64,000 nt of DNA from Ophiosphaerella korrae (lineage: Eukaryota; Ascomycota; Dothideomycetes; Pleosporales; Phaeosphaeriaceae): positions 1-64,000 of the forward strand of contig JALNQF010000119.1 of assembly GCA_028456385.1 (NCBI GenBank). The letters run 5' to 3'. Positions 23,089 to 37,109 of the stretch are shown piece after piece. The notes beneath the pieces are model-generated. The model worked only from the letters and a program-made list of their open reading frames with translations. It made no database searches and was not told where the DNA came from. Within the stretch, counting starts at the first letter, position 1. Each line of letters starts with the position of its first letter. Position numbers and translations under genes: made by a program.

Positions 23089-26000
23089 CTATTTCCCCCT
23101 CTAAATAGGTCCTCGTTTTCTTATTCTAGAGCTAAAGTTATTAATCTAGGTTCTTCGTTAATATAAAGTTCCTTATCTTCTCTCTCTATACTTACTAAGT
23201 TTACTCTTTATTATCTTTAATTAGTAGACTTTATATTACGTTATAGTATTATAATATTTCTTTATTCTTATTGTAAGTCTTTAAATCCTCTTTTAAATTA
23301 TCTTTCTTTAAAGTATAGTAAAGCTTATAAGGTATATATTTAAGCTAATGCTTACTTATCTTATAACCTTTTAAGTATATCTCTAGTAGATTATAGGTTT
23401 TTAAAACTTATTCTTATGTCTATACTTATTTATAATAGGGAAAGCTATTAACTAGGCTGAAAATAAACTATCTAAATAGATTGTAGAAGCTAAAAAGGAA
23501 CGTAATTAGATTCTAAGTATATAGGTAAAAAATTATACTTATTTAGTTTATCTTTATAAAATGAAAGCCTTAAATAATAAGAAATCTATTGTATAGGCTA
23601 TTCTCCTAGAGTTAAAGCTTAATTTTAAGGCTATTGTAGAGGCTACTTAGGCTCCTACTAAGTTAAGTACGTCTAACACCTCTCTACTTGTTACTAATAA
23701 CGTAAGCCTTTTCTATTTAATATAAGGTAATCTAGAAGGTTTTAATTTTAGAACTTCTCTAGTTTTTTAAGGTAGTTAAGGTTATTTTCTAGTTTCTATA
23801 TATCTTTCTATAGTTACCTTTTCTTATCTATACTTATCTATTTTTTTAAGTAGTAGTTCCTTCTATTATAAAATTAGTGTTATAGAATATCTTTTACTTT
23901 CTATTCTTTTTATTCTCTATATATATTAACTTAATACACTAGTAGTTCTACATTTTATAGTACTTTTTCTAGTAGTACTACGTAAAATATTATGTATATT
24001 CTTATCTTACTAGGTAACTTTAACTTAAATATAACTAGTATAACTTATTTCTTAATCTTATATAGTCTAATTTTTACGTAATCTAATTTTAAACTAAATT
24101 GTTTACTCTTACTATTTTTTTATACTAACTATACTTTTTCTTCTTCTTTAAATTAGGGCCCTACTTTATATATCTTATTATAGTACTTTACTATCTAATT
24201 ATACAAGAACTTTATATCTTATCTTAGTTATTTATATATTTCTTTTATTCTATTTGCAAAGTTTTCTCTTTTTAAAGACTAAAATTCTATATCTTTTAGT
24301 ATTCTATATATATTAGGGTTAAATCTATAGTTTATAAAGAAGAGTAATACTTCTATTATTATATTCTTTATACTATTATATACTAGCTATATTATAGGTA
24401 GTAGCTATACCTAATTGTTTTAGTTATAGTTAAGGTAGTATCTTTAGTATTATTCTACTATCTAATTTATTCGTTCTAATTATCTATCTATCTATAGATA
24501 GTATACTATTTATATTTAATATTAAATTCCTAATTACACTATTATTATTCTCTATAGTTTTAATATAAATCTTATAGCTCTATCTATAATAATTTTATCT
24601 AGTATACTATATTAACTAATTATAGTTCCTAGGACCTAGTATATAGTAACTTCTATCTTACTTTTCTCTTTCTATAGTTTAAAGTACAAGTACTTTATAA
24701 GTTTATCTACTACTATTAGGATTCTATTATACTTAATTCTTAATATTAGATCTTTTAATTTTAGTAACTTTATAATAAAGTCTATTATAATAACTCTCTA
24801 AAGGTATTTTAGTACTTTAACTAGTTATAATACTCTATATAGTATATATCTATTTTGTTTATTTTTATAGTACTCTATATAGTTTTATAGTACTTCTTCT
24901 ACTAGTTATTTTACTCTTAAGATATAGTAGTCTCTTAGAAACTTATTTAGTATTTTCTTAATCCTTTAGTATCTATATACTAGTAGTTTATAGAATTATT
25001 GTATAAATTCTTTTTATATCCTATTTAGAATATATATTCTTCTATAAGCTTATATAAGTCTTTCTTAGATCTTAAGTTTTTTTATTTCTTTAGAGGCTTT
25101 CTTTATTTCCTTTTAAATCTATTTATCTAGCTTATTACATTTTCTTTTAAGTGTTACTACTATTTTAGGTTTATTAAGGACTAAGTTTCTATCTTTCTTC
25201 TTAACTAGAACTATACTAGTAGTATTTACTTTTTCTTGTAAATCTAGTCTTCTACTTAGGGTATCTACTAACTAGTTGTCTTTTCTTCTTATATATATAA
25301 TCTTAAATTTAAATATTAATATAAATTCCTACTATCTAGTATAGTATTATAATAGGTCCTTGTTTAGTATAAATCCTATAAGGTTCTTATAGTCTATATA
25401 GACCTTTGTTATATACTTTACTCTTTATATATATACTCTTTATTACTTAAATACTTTATAAATTACTAGCATTTCTTTATTGTAAATTAGGTAGTTAAGT
25501 TCTATAAGCTTTATTTTCTTAGATATATATTTAACTACGTATTCTTATTTAGTTCTTAGATCTTCTTATATTAGTGCTATTCTATAGACTAAATTAGATG
25601 CGTCTATTTTTACTATTATTAGTAACTCTAGGTTATTTATTCTAATAACTAGGTTTTCTATACATTTCTATTTAATCTAGTTAAATACCTTATTGTATTC
25701 CTTTATTTACTTAAATAGTGTATCTTTTTTTATAATCTTTATTAATAGTTTTATATACTTAGACTATCTTAATATTAACTTTGTATAAAAGTTTACTAGT
25801 CTATAAAACTATTATACCTGTCTTAGGTTCTTTAGTATTAGCTATTCCTAGATTAACCTAATCTTTTTTAAGTTCGTCCTAATTTTTCCTAGTTCTACAA
25901 TAAATATAAGGAAGTCTATTTCCTTTATATAGAACTTGTATATTTATATTTTAAGAAATAATTTATTTTCCCCTAGTCTTTCTTGTACCTTATATACGTA

Positions 26001-27766
26001 TTGCACGTATTCTTCCTCTATTTCTAAGAATATAAAGATATTATCTAAGTATATAAACGTAAATACGTCTAAGTACTCTTTTAGTACTATATTAATTCTT
26101 TCTTAGAATACTACTAGTATATTCGTTAATCTAAAAACTATAACTAAGTATTTATATAGTTTATATTAGGCTATAAATACTATTTTCTATTTATTGCTTT
26201 TTTTAATTCTAATCTAGTAATAGGCGTTCAAGATGTCTAGTTTCGTAAAGATTTTTACTCTTTATAGTCTATCCTATATTTTATCTATAAATAGTAAGGG
26301 GTATTAGTTTTTATTTATAATTACGTTAGTCTTTCTATAATCTACGCAAGGTCTCTTATTATCTATTCCTTTTTTATCTATAAATATAAGTCTATATACT
26401 ACTAAGGATTTAGATTCTTATATCTATCTTATCTTTATTGCGTTCTATATAAATACGCGTTTAATTTTTAACTCTTCTTTAGTTTTTTAGTAGACTAAGC
26501 TCTAACCTACGTTTTTTCCTTTTTCTAAGTTTATTACTAAATCCTATAGCTAATAATCTAGAAGGTAATCTTTAGGCTCTATAAGTTATTTTTCCTATTT
26601 TTTATACTTATCTAGGAATTCTCCTTTATATATACTTATGTTAGCCTTTAGCAAGTCTTGTTTAAAGTAGCTAATTTTCTCTATTCTTTAATTAATTCTT
26701 AGGTTAGTTATCTATAACTATAGTATTGCAAATATAATTTCTTATTTCTTATTAATTGTTGTTATATCTATAACTATACTTTTAATCTTTAATCTTTCTA
26801 TCTCTAGTATAGAGGGTGCTATCTTAAACCTAATAGGTTCCTAGAATAGTTTTCTTTTAATTATACTTAATTATTAAGGGTACTTCTTTATTATATAATA
26901 TATTCCTTATTCTTCTACAAACTTCTTAGATATAAAGTTCCTTGTAGCTCTACTATTAATTATTATTTATACTTTTCTTTTCTAATATATACTTATCTTC
27001 GTAATATAAAGGCCTCTTATACCTTCTAGCTATTCTTACTTAGGTAGTTTTATAATAGTTATTTAAACTATAATACGTATTTAGGAATACTCTTGTATTG
27101 TGTAAGCTTCTTAAGCTTTTCTTTAGCCTATTAGGTAATATCTATATCCTTAAATACTACTCTTATTTACTTAGTAAAGTATTAATAACTTATAAAGATA
27201 GGTCTTGTTTTATCTTTTTATATTCCTAGAGCGTATATTATATAGTTTATCTAGTAAGGTTTAAACTATCTTATCGCGTCTTCTTTAAGGTATATTCTAA
27301 TTTATATTACTTTCTTATCTTCTCTATTAAAGTATAGTACTTATATATTAATCTAGAGTTGTACTAATACTATAAAGGGTCTTAGTTTCTCCCTTATTCT
27401 ATTAAACTTCTTAAGTATAGGTATCTTAGGTAGTTTCTTTATCGCACTTATCTCTAGTCTCTAAGTAATTAGTTCTATCTAGTCTTGTCCTACTATAATA
27501 GCTTTACTCTAAGCTTTGTTTTATTTTACGAAGTCTTATAATTCTTTATTTTATGTTTCTAGAGCGTTAATTACTATTTTTATATCTTCTTTTTTAGAAG
27601 TTAAGTTGTTTAAGTAATCTTTAATCGCCCTCTATATAGTGTTATCTAATTTATAACTATTTAGAGGTACTTTACCTCCTTTCTTAGTTAAACTTTCTAC
27701 TATTGTATTAGCTTAGACTGTGCGCTAACTTACGCTTTACTTCTCCTAATAACTAAATTAGTAAGG
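23089..27766 (-). pseudogene. Element E gag-pol, internally deleted and RIP-inactivated
   Basis: On the minus strand from right to left: leader and gag from 27,766 to about 27,060; a deletion joint near 27,055; then protease near 26,950, RT with YLDN at 26040-26051, RNase H near 25,450-25,620, and integrase to about 24,100. The chromodomain is near 23,740-23,870 and the conserved tail ends at 23089-23174. The deletion removes the CCHC knuckles and the gag-protease linker, matching roughly 52,446-53,930 of K. Stops are overwhelmingly TAA/TAG. The deletion could have happened before or after insertion; because the LTRs and duplications are complete, E could once have been mobilised as a shortened copy. 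Confidence 0.83.
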
Positions 27767-28169
27767 TGTTAGGGGGTTAACTATCGTTAACTACAAGTAA
27801 CCCTTTAGGTTATTAGTAAACTAAAAGGTAATAATAAAGGTTTGTGTTATAATTAAGTAATAACTATAAACAATAGTTAATTTATGTGTACAATATTAAG
27901 TATTAGCGTACTAGGTTAGAAATTAGATTACTAATACTATCCTAATAATATATATTATTACTAACTATATACTTCTATAAATCTATTTATACAACCTTAT
28001 AGATTACTCTAATCTATTATACGAATTTATAGATTATTCTATATCTTACGTATTTAGATTATAGTTTGTTTTCTAATCTAGGTTGTTACCCCGCTTATCC
28101 TATACTTTGTTAGTACTTAAGTTAGGACTAATTAGTTCTATCTCGATTTCTCTTGTTATATCTATAATA
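27767..28169 (-). repeat. 5' LTR of element E
   Basis: 403 bp, starting TGTTAGGGGGTTAAC on the plus strand and ending TCTATAATA. The conserved leader (minus CCTTACTAATTTAG) lies immediately to its left. The TACTT duplication follows at 28170-28174. Confidence 0.9.
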
Positions 28170-28174
28170 TACTT

Positions 28175-30213
28175 AGTATACTAGTAGTATACTATATCTT
28201 AGTAAAAATAATACCTAGACGAGATAAGTACTAAAAAGGAGATAATAAAAGAATAAACCTAGAATATCTAGTATACTTTAAAGTAGTACAAGTATTATAC
28301 CTAAATAATAAATACTATATATATAAATAACCTAAAGAAAGAAACTATATATAGCTAGTACGCAAAGAGGGCTATAATTACGTATAAGTAATTAAAAGTA
28401 AATATATTAAAAGATAAAAATAAGTTAGGATACCTAATAAAGAATATAAAGTAATTAGACTAAGAAAGAAGTTATTTAAAGAATATGTCTTAGGAAAACT
28501 ATATTATAAAAATATAGAAGATAAATATCTAAAATATAAAGACTATAAGTATAAAGTAAAGTAATAGCCTAAGAAAAGTAAATAATTTATAAAATAACCT
28601 AAGAATAAAAGGTTAGAAAGTATAATTAGCTTATATATTACAAAATAAGATACCCTTTAAAGAAAAAGGATATAAGTTATAATTAATAGTAGAGCTATAA
28701 AGAACTTTATATTAAAGAAGTTAATAGAAAACTAGGAAATAAGCTATACTATAAAGAAGTACTCTAGATAATTAAGTATAATTAAAAGAAAACTATTCTA
28801 AGAACTTATAAAGTTTAAGATAGTACCCTCTATATTAAAGCTAGAAAGACTAAAGATAAAAAATATAGTTATAGATATAGTAATAATTAATAATAAATTA
28901 GATATAATTCTAGAGATACTATAGCTATAGATAGCTTATATAAGAATTAATTAGAGAATAGAGGATATAACTTATTTAGAAGAAGATATATGAAAAGCTA
29001 ATACAAGTACGTATAAAAGAGAATTCCTAAATAAATATAAGAAATAAGAAAAATAGCTTATAGAATCTAAAGACTATCTTCTAAAATACTAGCTATAAGA
29101 CTTAGTAATAAACTTAGAAGAAGAGAAAGACGTAGGTTAGAGCCTAGTTTATAAGAAAACTAAAGAAAAATTAAAGATTAAATAAGCGTTTATAGTAAAC
29201 GCGATAAAGAAAAGATAGATATAAAATTCCTAATCTTTAGTAGTATAAAAACTTATATTTTTAGATAAAAAAAAGATAAATAATAAAAGACTTTATAAAG
29301 ACTTTAGAAAAATAAATATAATTATAAGTAAAAATAGATATCTCTTACTACGTATAGATAATATATAAAATAAGCTATAGAGAGTAAAGATCTTTATAAA
29401 ACTAGATATCTAAAACGCTTACTACTAGATTAGGATTAAAGATAGTAATAAATAGAAAATAGTATTTTAAATATAATATAGACTATTTAAGTATTTAGTT
29501 ATACTCTTTAGATTAATAAATATACTAGCTATATTTTAAGAGAGAATTAATATAGTCCTAAGAGAGTACTTAGACGTATATATATTTATATACCTTAACA
29601 AAATCCTTTTATTTTTATATTAGAAGACAAATATATATAATATATATATAGGGTGCTAGAGAGACTAGTAGAAAACTAACTAATTCTTAAGATAAGAAAA
29701 TACAAGTTATATATAAAAGAAATAAACTTCTTTAGATTTATTATTAAACTAGGAAAAATATAGATTAACTCTATTAAGATTAAGGTAATCTATAAATAGC
29801 TAATAATAAAGAACCTTTAAGATATATAATAGTTTTATAGACTAGTAAACTTTTATAAAAAGTTAATAGTAAGATAATCTAAAATAATCGAACTACTAAT
29901 AAAACTTATAAAGAAAGATACACTATTTAAATAGACTTAGTAATATAAGAAAGTATTTAACTAGATTATACTAAAGTTTATAGAGAACTTAGTTATTAGA
30001 AAATATAACTTAGATATACTAGTATTAGTAAAAATAGATATATTAAATTTAGTTTATAGAATAGTACTAATACAAGAGGTCTAAGTTATAAAGTAGGAAT
30101 ACCTAGTTAAATACTTCTATAAGAAAATAAAGCTAGTAGAGCTTAACTACCTAATCTATAATAAAGAAATACTAGTAATCTCTAAAGTATTTAAGTAATA
30201 GAAAGTATACTTA
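28175..30213 (+). pseudogene. Element D protease, RT and start of RNase H
   Basis: Continuation of D after E. The protease active site lies near 28,690 as Asn-Ser-Arg. RT is near 29,200-29,800; its catalytic box has decayed to YLNK at 29589-29600, one of the heaviest losses among the copies. RNase H starts near 30,030. The segment ends at copia LTR R2, with ACTTA at 30209-30213 repeated at 30799-30803. Density of TAA/TAG is higher here than in B or K. Confidence 0.82.
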
Positions 30214-30798
30214 TATTAGATTTTAGAGAGGTTATAGTAGGTTAATAAAAAGGCTTTTTCGTAATAGCTATATAATAGCCTTACTAGAGAAGGATACTAG
30301 AGCTTTTAGAAAAGCCCTTTTTTAGATAGTTACTTATAACTTACAAATACTAGGTATAAACTAAGTAGATTAATTCTTATATACCTCTATCTTTAGCCCT
30401 ACTCTCTATCTATATATCTACTATATAGTAGTCTTAGCTAGGTCTCTTAAGATAGTAGTAAGCTAGATCTTTAACACCCCTTCTATTAAGGTACTAGTTT
30501 CTTTATTAAATTAGTTATACTAATAAAGTCTTTCTATATATATATAAGATTCTTTATTTAATTCCTTTGTTTGTAAAGGTTAAGGCTATAGTCTATTTAG
30601 CTATAGTAAGGGTAGTAGCTTAGTAATTATTATGCTTATCCGCTAAGCTAATTAGATTACTACACTAGCTTAAGTAAGCTAATTAATAGATTCTATATAT
30701 ACCTAGAATCTATTGCGCCTCTCTATATATATACTATCGAGCATCTAATTGCGCATATAATTGCGTATCGTACATCTAATTATATTACTTATCTAATA
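30214..30798 (-). mobile_element. R2: solo copia LTR
   Basis: A 585-bp single LTR with ends TATTAGAT and ATCTAATA and a perfect ACTTA target duplication on both sides. It has the same orientation as R1 but is about 115 bp longer near its right end (the U3 side if R1 is oriented correctly). The extra part lies around 30,630-30,760 and includes a perfect 10-bp inverted repeat (30696-30705 with 30714-30723). The 5-bp duplication fits LTR-element integration rather than a terminal-inverted-repeat DNA transposon. Confidence 0.88.
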
Positions 30799-30803
30799 AC
30801 TTA

Positions 30804-33099
30804 TAAAATATAAAGTATTAAATAATAGTATATATAGACTACAAGAATCTTATAAGATTTATAATAAATAAAAACTTATTATAACGCTAAATAAGATAGT
30901 AAGAATACTTATTAATATTTAATCTTAAAATTATATATATAAAAGGTAAAGATAATTAATTTATAGACGCTTTAAGTAAAAGACTAGATTTATAAAAAGA
31001 AGTAAATACTACTAGTATAGTTCTAGTTAAGAATAAAGATAGATATTTAGTACTAAATATACCTAGAATAGCTATAATACTTAAGAGAAAGAGTTGTAAG
31101 CTAAATATATAGATTTAAGAAGAAATACAAATAGTTTCTAGAGAAATAGAAAAACCTAAGACTTAAGAAAAACACGCGAAAGATTATAAAAGAATATATA
31201 TTCTAAGTAAAATATAAAAAGAATTTATATAATAATTTTCTAAACTACTAGTATATAGATACTAGGGTATTAATAAAATACTAGATAAACTTTTATAAGA
31301 TTACTATATCCTAAAAGTAAAATAATAAGTAATAGAAGTACTATAAGACTATATAGAATACTATTACTAGTTAAAGTACTAAAATAACTCTTAAGAGTTA
31401 TTATAATAGACTTTATTATAAAGTTACTTTAGTTAAAAGATCTAATATTAGGAGTAAAGTATAATAGAATCCTAATAATAGTAGATAAGCTTATAAAGTA
31501 CTTATACTTTAGACTATATAAAGAAAAAAGTAAGATAGAAGTTACTATATACTAGGTCTTAGGGATTATAGTTAGCTAGTATAGTATTCTAGATAAGATT
31601 ATTATAGATAGAGATATAAGATTTATATTAAAACTATAGAGAATAATAATAGTATTATTAGGAATTAAATAAGTAATATTAATAGTATACTATCTATAGA
31701 TAGATAGATAGTTACAATATATAAATTAGATAGTAGAGTAATACTTAAGATACTACCTTAACTATAACTAGAATAACTAGGTATAGTTACTACCTATAGT
31801 ATAGCTAGTATATAATAGCGTAAAGAATATAATAATAAAAGTATTACTTTTCTTTATATACTATAGATTTAATCTTAATATATACTAGATACTAAGATTT
31901 AAAGTATTTTAGTCTCTAAGAGAAGAAAATATTACTAATAAAATAAAATAAAAATACAATTAACTATAATAGGACGTAAAGTTCTTATAAGATTAAATAG
32001 TAAAATACTGTAATAATAAATACTAAGATAGACTCTAATTTAAAGAAAGAGAAAAAGTTTAGTTAGTATAAAGAAATATTAAGAGTAAATAAATAAGTTT
32101 AAAACTAGATTATAGAAAAATAAGACTATATAAAGTAAAGAAAAGAGTTATACTAGTTATATTTAAATTAAGACTACTAAATAAGATAAAGATATACCTA
32201 ACACTTTATATAGTACTACTTAAGAAAGTACTATAAGAAGTAGAACTACTAGTATATAAAGTAGATATATATAAAGAATAAGAAGATTAGGAATTAAAAA
32301 AAATCCTATAGTACTAATTCTATAATAGTAAGAATTATTACTTAGTAAAATAGATAGGTATAGATAAGAAAGGGTAACTATAGGAAAATATATATAAACT
32401 AGAAGATAATCTTAATTACTTTAAGAAACTAGAAGAGTTCTAAAATTAAAACTCTCTAGACTACCTAGTAGTAAATAAAGAAGACTTATAGTATTAGTAA
32501 TAGGTAGAGAAGCGCTAGATACGCCTAATATAGTAAGAACCTAAGTAGTCTCTACTATAGCCTTAAAGTTTAGCTTAGATTCTAAGAAAATAGACTATAT
32601 AATAGACTTTTTATTATTTAAAGCTTTTATCTTATAAAGATAGACTAAATAAGTATAATTTACTACTTATATACTTAGAATCTAGTTATATTTCTTTTTA
32701 GCCTCTATAATCTATAATAATAGTTTTTCTTAAGCGTAGTTAATAGCTCTCCCTATTATATATAAGTATAGATACGTAAATAAGAATCTTTAACCTATAC
32801 TTAACTATAGAAATACTAGATAAGTTATAAAAAATATAAGCGTTAGTATAAATATATACTTTATAAGCTTTCTAATTCTTTAAATAAAGATAAACTAGTA
32901 GAAGGTTTAAAGATTTATAATAAGAGTATAGAAATATTATAATACTATAGTATAATATATAATTAGCTAGAGTAAAATAAGAATATATTAAAGTAGTAAG
33001 TATAAGAGAAGATAAAGAACTTTATATTAATAAAAAAATAGGATTAATAACTTTAGCTTTAGGATAAGAAATAGAAAACCTCTTTAAAGGGGTAAATAG
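30804..33099 (+). pseudogene. Element D RNase H, integrase, chromodomain and tail
   Basis: Final part of D. It has the end of RNase H (30,804-31,000), the integrase zinc domain (about 31,210-31,340), the integrase core (31,380-31,740), a GPY/F-like module (about 32,040-32,200), a chromodomain (about 32,280-32,440) and the family tail. The last 86 bp (33014-33099) align without gaps with the other copies and encode KELYINKK...LITLAL. The purine tract AAAGGGGTAAATAG borders the LTR. It is not functional. Confidence 0.82.
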
Positions 33100-33520
33100 T
33101 ATTATAGATATAATAAGAGAAATTAGGATAGAACTAATTAGTCTTAACTTAAGTACGAATAAAGTATAATATAAGCAGGGTAATAACCTAGATTAGGAAA
33201 TAAACTATAATTAAGATACGTAATATAATCTATAGATCTATAGAGTATATAGATAGAAATATATTATAAATTTATAGATTAGTAATCTATAATCTATTAT
33301 TACTAAGACTAGATATAAGTAATAAATTAATAGATTAGTAGTAATATATAGTTAGTAAGAATACGTATTATTAAGATAGTATTAGTAATCTAATCTCTAA
33401 TAAAGAGTAATAATATAGTAATATTACAAGAATTATTCTATTATTTATAAGCCTATTAGTTAATTATACTATAACCTCCTATAAAGCTCTTAGTAGTTAA
33501 TAACTAAGAGCTTTATTACA
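33100..33520 (+). repeat. 3' LTR of element D
   Basis: This 421-bp LTR starts TATTATAGATATAATAAG and ends CTTTATTACA. It shares the core block with other family LTRs. The next bases, AGCTT (33521-33525), would be the target duplication, but the 5' end of D is missing, so this cannot be tested. Confidence 0.8.
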
Positions 33521-33525
33521 AGCTT

Positions 33526-36500
33526 CTTTAGGTTTTTAAGACTTATAAGAGAAGAAATAGTATCTTTTTATAAAGTAGTAGTAAATTACTAAAATATATT
33601 TATAAACCTAGCTACTATTTTTACTAGCTAGTAGGGATTATATATAGTCTACTAAGATATTAGTCTAGAGTATATAAAGAATTAGTATATATTAGAAGTA
33701 ACTAAGTTTACTATCTTATAAGTTCTTTATATAGTAGTAGATTAGGTATATATTATAAAATTACTTAATAGCTTAGAGTATCTTAAGCTAATAATAGTAC
33801 TTATATATTAGATATAGCGTACTATAGAGTTTTTTATAGCCTACTAACTAATAGTTATATTATAAATTAAATATTTAGTAGTATAGATAAGTATTTAATA
33901 GGATATATAGACGCGTTTTAAAAACCTAGAAGTACCTTTCTTTCTTTAATCTAGTAGAGCTAATATCTATATATAAGAAGTTGTATCTTACTTTATAGAA
34001 GGCTTTTAATAATTTTTATTATCTACTATCTATAGTAGTAAATATAGCTTAGGCTACGTAGTCTTCTAAGTATACTATATCTAGTAATTCTTCTATTAGG
34101 CGTAGGTTAGTAAAGTATAGTACGAGTTCTAGGTCTAGTTCGCTATTATAAAGTAGTAGAAAATCTTCTAGTAAGTTTACTATTTAAGGTTTTATTCCTA
34201 TAATATAGTAAAGGTAGGCGTATACTATAGAAGCCTATTCTAGCGTAAATCTATCTAGCTTTTATAGGTCTATAAGGCTTAGAGTATAAATTATATCTAG
34301 TATAGGTTTTTTACTTAGGGCTAGAACTTAAAAGCTTAGGATAATTTAGTTAGCTCCTAATACTTAGGGATTAGAATTATCTATAAAGTAATCCTATAGC
34401 TAATATCTTAGAACGTCTATAACCTTATTTATATTACTAGGTGTATATTTAATATAGAAGTTAAATTAAGATAAGAATAATAACTAGTAAGCCTAGTAGA
34501 AATTTAGCATTTTAGTTTATATAAAAGCTTCTAAATTATAGTAGTCTATTATAATACTAATTATATATAAACTACCTATTAGCTCTAGTTTTTATTCTTT
34601 AAATACTTAGATTATAGCTATAAGTTCTAGGTTATAGATATTATAATTATATTCTACTAGGGTATATTTTTTTAAAGAGAAGCTAACTAGCTACTAGATT
34701 CTATCTTAGTTTAGTTAGCTTATTACTTTACTTAAAGCTTACTCTAAAGTATTAGTTTAGATATAGATTTATTTTTAAGAGTTAAAGTAAAGTAAGACTA
34801 CTTTTAGCTAAAAAGTAGCTTTTTATTTATTAAAAGTATCTATATATTCTTAAGTAATTATAAAAAGCTTATACTAAGTTTTTTAAAAGAGTAGCCTCTT
34901 TCTATTAGTAAGTTTAGTAATAAATTTAGACTTAATTAATTTAATAAGTAGTAAAGTAAAGCTTAAGTAATCTTTAATAAAGTACTAGAAGAATCTAGTA
35001 TAGCTTAAAAAAGCTAAGACTTCTTTAGTAGTTTTTAGTATTTCTTACTTCTAAATAGCTTTAACTTTAGAGAGATCTATTATAATTTCTTTATTAGTAA
35101 TAATTATACTAAAAAACTTAACTAAAGTACTATAAAGGCTAAATTTTTTATAGTCTATATAGAAGTTTTATTCTTTTAGTTATATAAGTACTTTATAAAT
35201 ATACTAGAAATAAATAATTTTATTATTAGAGTATAGTAAGGCGTTATCTATATATATAGTATAGAAGTTATCTAAATATTCTAGTAAGGCTAAGTTAATA
35301 GTATACTAGAAGGTAGCTAGTATATTAGTAAAGCTAAAGGGTACTACCTTATAAGTATATATACTAAAGTAGGTAATAAAAGTAGTTAGCTATTCTAAAT
35401 TTAAAGTAATACGTAAGTAGTAGAATACGTATATTACGTTAAATTTAGAGAAAATCTTTACTTTATTTAAGTAAGCTAATATTTCTATAAAGAATAGGAT
35501 AGAGAACTAGTCTTTAATAGTAGGTTTATTTAGCTTATAGTAGTTTACGCAAACTTATAAGCTACTATTTAGTTTAACTATAATTATTAAGTTATTCTTA
35601 GCTAAAGAGCTATATTTACTAATAAAGCCTTTACCTTCTATTTCTTAGATATATTATCTAATTACTTTATCTTATTTTCTAGTAAAAAAGTAAAGTTTAG
35701 TATCTAGGATTTTTATACTAGGCTTAAAAGTAATTTCTAGGTTATATAGCTTATAGAAGAGAAGTTTCTTAGTAGCTTTTCTATTAAAATAAGCTATTAG
35801 GTCTTAATATAGTTAGAGTAGTTCGATAAATAATATATCTTTAAGATTTAGTATAGGTAGTAGTTTATAAAATTATATAAAATCTACTTCTTTAGCTACT
35901 TTATAGTAGTATACTAGTAATAGTATTCTATCTAAAGTAAGTACTATAAGTATATATATACTTTTTCTAGTAAAGGCTTTAATTATATAATAACTAATAG
36001 TTTAAATATCTATTAATAAGTTCTATTTATACCTATTAAGGTACTTACTTAGAAGCCTTATAAAAGTAAATAATAGTTTAAGTACTAGCTTCTTTAAGGC
36101 TATAGTAGTATAATATCTAGCTATACTATAGTATACTACTAAGGAGATTTTATTAGTTATCTAGTAGTACTATTAGTAGTAAGTATTAAGAAATAATAAT
36201 ATCCTATTATAGTAGTTAGGTTTAATAGTATAGGCTTTATACTAAAGAAATCCTAGAATAAAGTTAAATTAGCTTATATTTTTAATAATATAGGTAGAAG
36301 TATATTATATATATATATCTACTTATAAGTAGAACTTAACTTAAGATATAATATACTTAGATAAAGAACTATTATATCCTTTATAAATAATAAGTTAAAG
36401 TAGCTAGATAGTTTATAATTTTATAGTCTTTTAGGTAAATTTTTAGAAAATAAAGTTTATATTAGCTTTATTATTAGCTAGAGTTCTAGCTATATAGAGT

Positions 36501-37109
36501 ACTATAGAGTCTTTACTTAAAAAGCTAGTAAATAAAAACTAGTTTAGCTTAGCTTCTATTAGATTAGTTAGTAGTTTCTTATACTAGACTATCTATATTC
36601 TATAGGCTAGTGTATAGGATATAGCTATACTAGAGGTTATACTTTAATAGTAAATTATACTTATCTAGTTTATATAATCTTTAGGTTAAGGCTTTAGGCC
36701 TAAGAAATATTATTTTCTAAATCCTAATCTAAGTTAAGCTCTAGTTCTAGCTCTATATCTAGTTAAGAGTTATATTTAAAGAATTAGTCTTCTATTTCTA
36801 TATCTAATTTATAGTCTATTACTATATAAGTAGCTATATAGTAGTTTATAGTATTTATAAGTATTTTAGATCTAGTAGCTTTTATTTACCTATAAGTAGT
36901 ATAGTTTAGCTTTTTAATACTTATCTTTTTATAGCCTTAGTAAAAGATTATTTTAGAGTTCTTAGTTTTAATTAAGGTAGCTTTTTTACTAGTTAAGTAT
37001 ATTCTTGTAAATATACTTTTTAGCTATAGTAAATAGTATTTTAGTTCTTATAAAGTTATAGCTAGTTCTTCTATAAAGTTTTATATCTATGTTTTTAGTT
37101 TAGCTCTTA
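33526..37109 (-). pseudogene. Element F: pol of a second gypsy lineage
   Basis: Minus-strand Ty3/gypsy pol clearly different from the B/K family. From right to left: protease near 36,230-36,480, with a FILGF string after a decayed active site; RT near 34,950-35,700, with the catalytic box now YIDN at 35243-35254 inside the typical EYLDNFYTIYIDN context; RNase H near 34,540-34,700 (NYNIYNLELIAI); and the zinc-binding start of integrase near 33,550-33,800. It is cut on the left by the end of D, which probably inserted into it, and on the right by the G LTR at 37110. Gag, integrase core and LTRs are not in the window. The 'YLDDF..YVDD' style of RT box is known in several fungal gypsy groups; I cannot name the clade. 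Confidence 0.78.

Larger units (their letters stand above)
22686..28169 (-). mobile_element. Element E: Ty3/gypsy chromovirus with internal deletion
   Basis: LTRs of exactly 403 bp flank this minus-strand element, and the target duplication is TACTT. At 5,484 bp it is about 1.5 kb shorter than its full-length relatives after allowing for LTR size. The missing part joins mid-gag to the region just before protease at about 27,055. It is inserted in element D. Confidence 0.92.

Noticed and set aside
30214..30798. R1-R3 as MITEs or hAT-like DNA transposons because of inverted ends
   Set aside because: R2 has a 5-bp duplication, the ends correspond to TGTTAGAT...ATCTAACA as in copia LTRs, and R1 lies directly against a copia leader.
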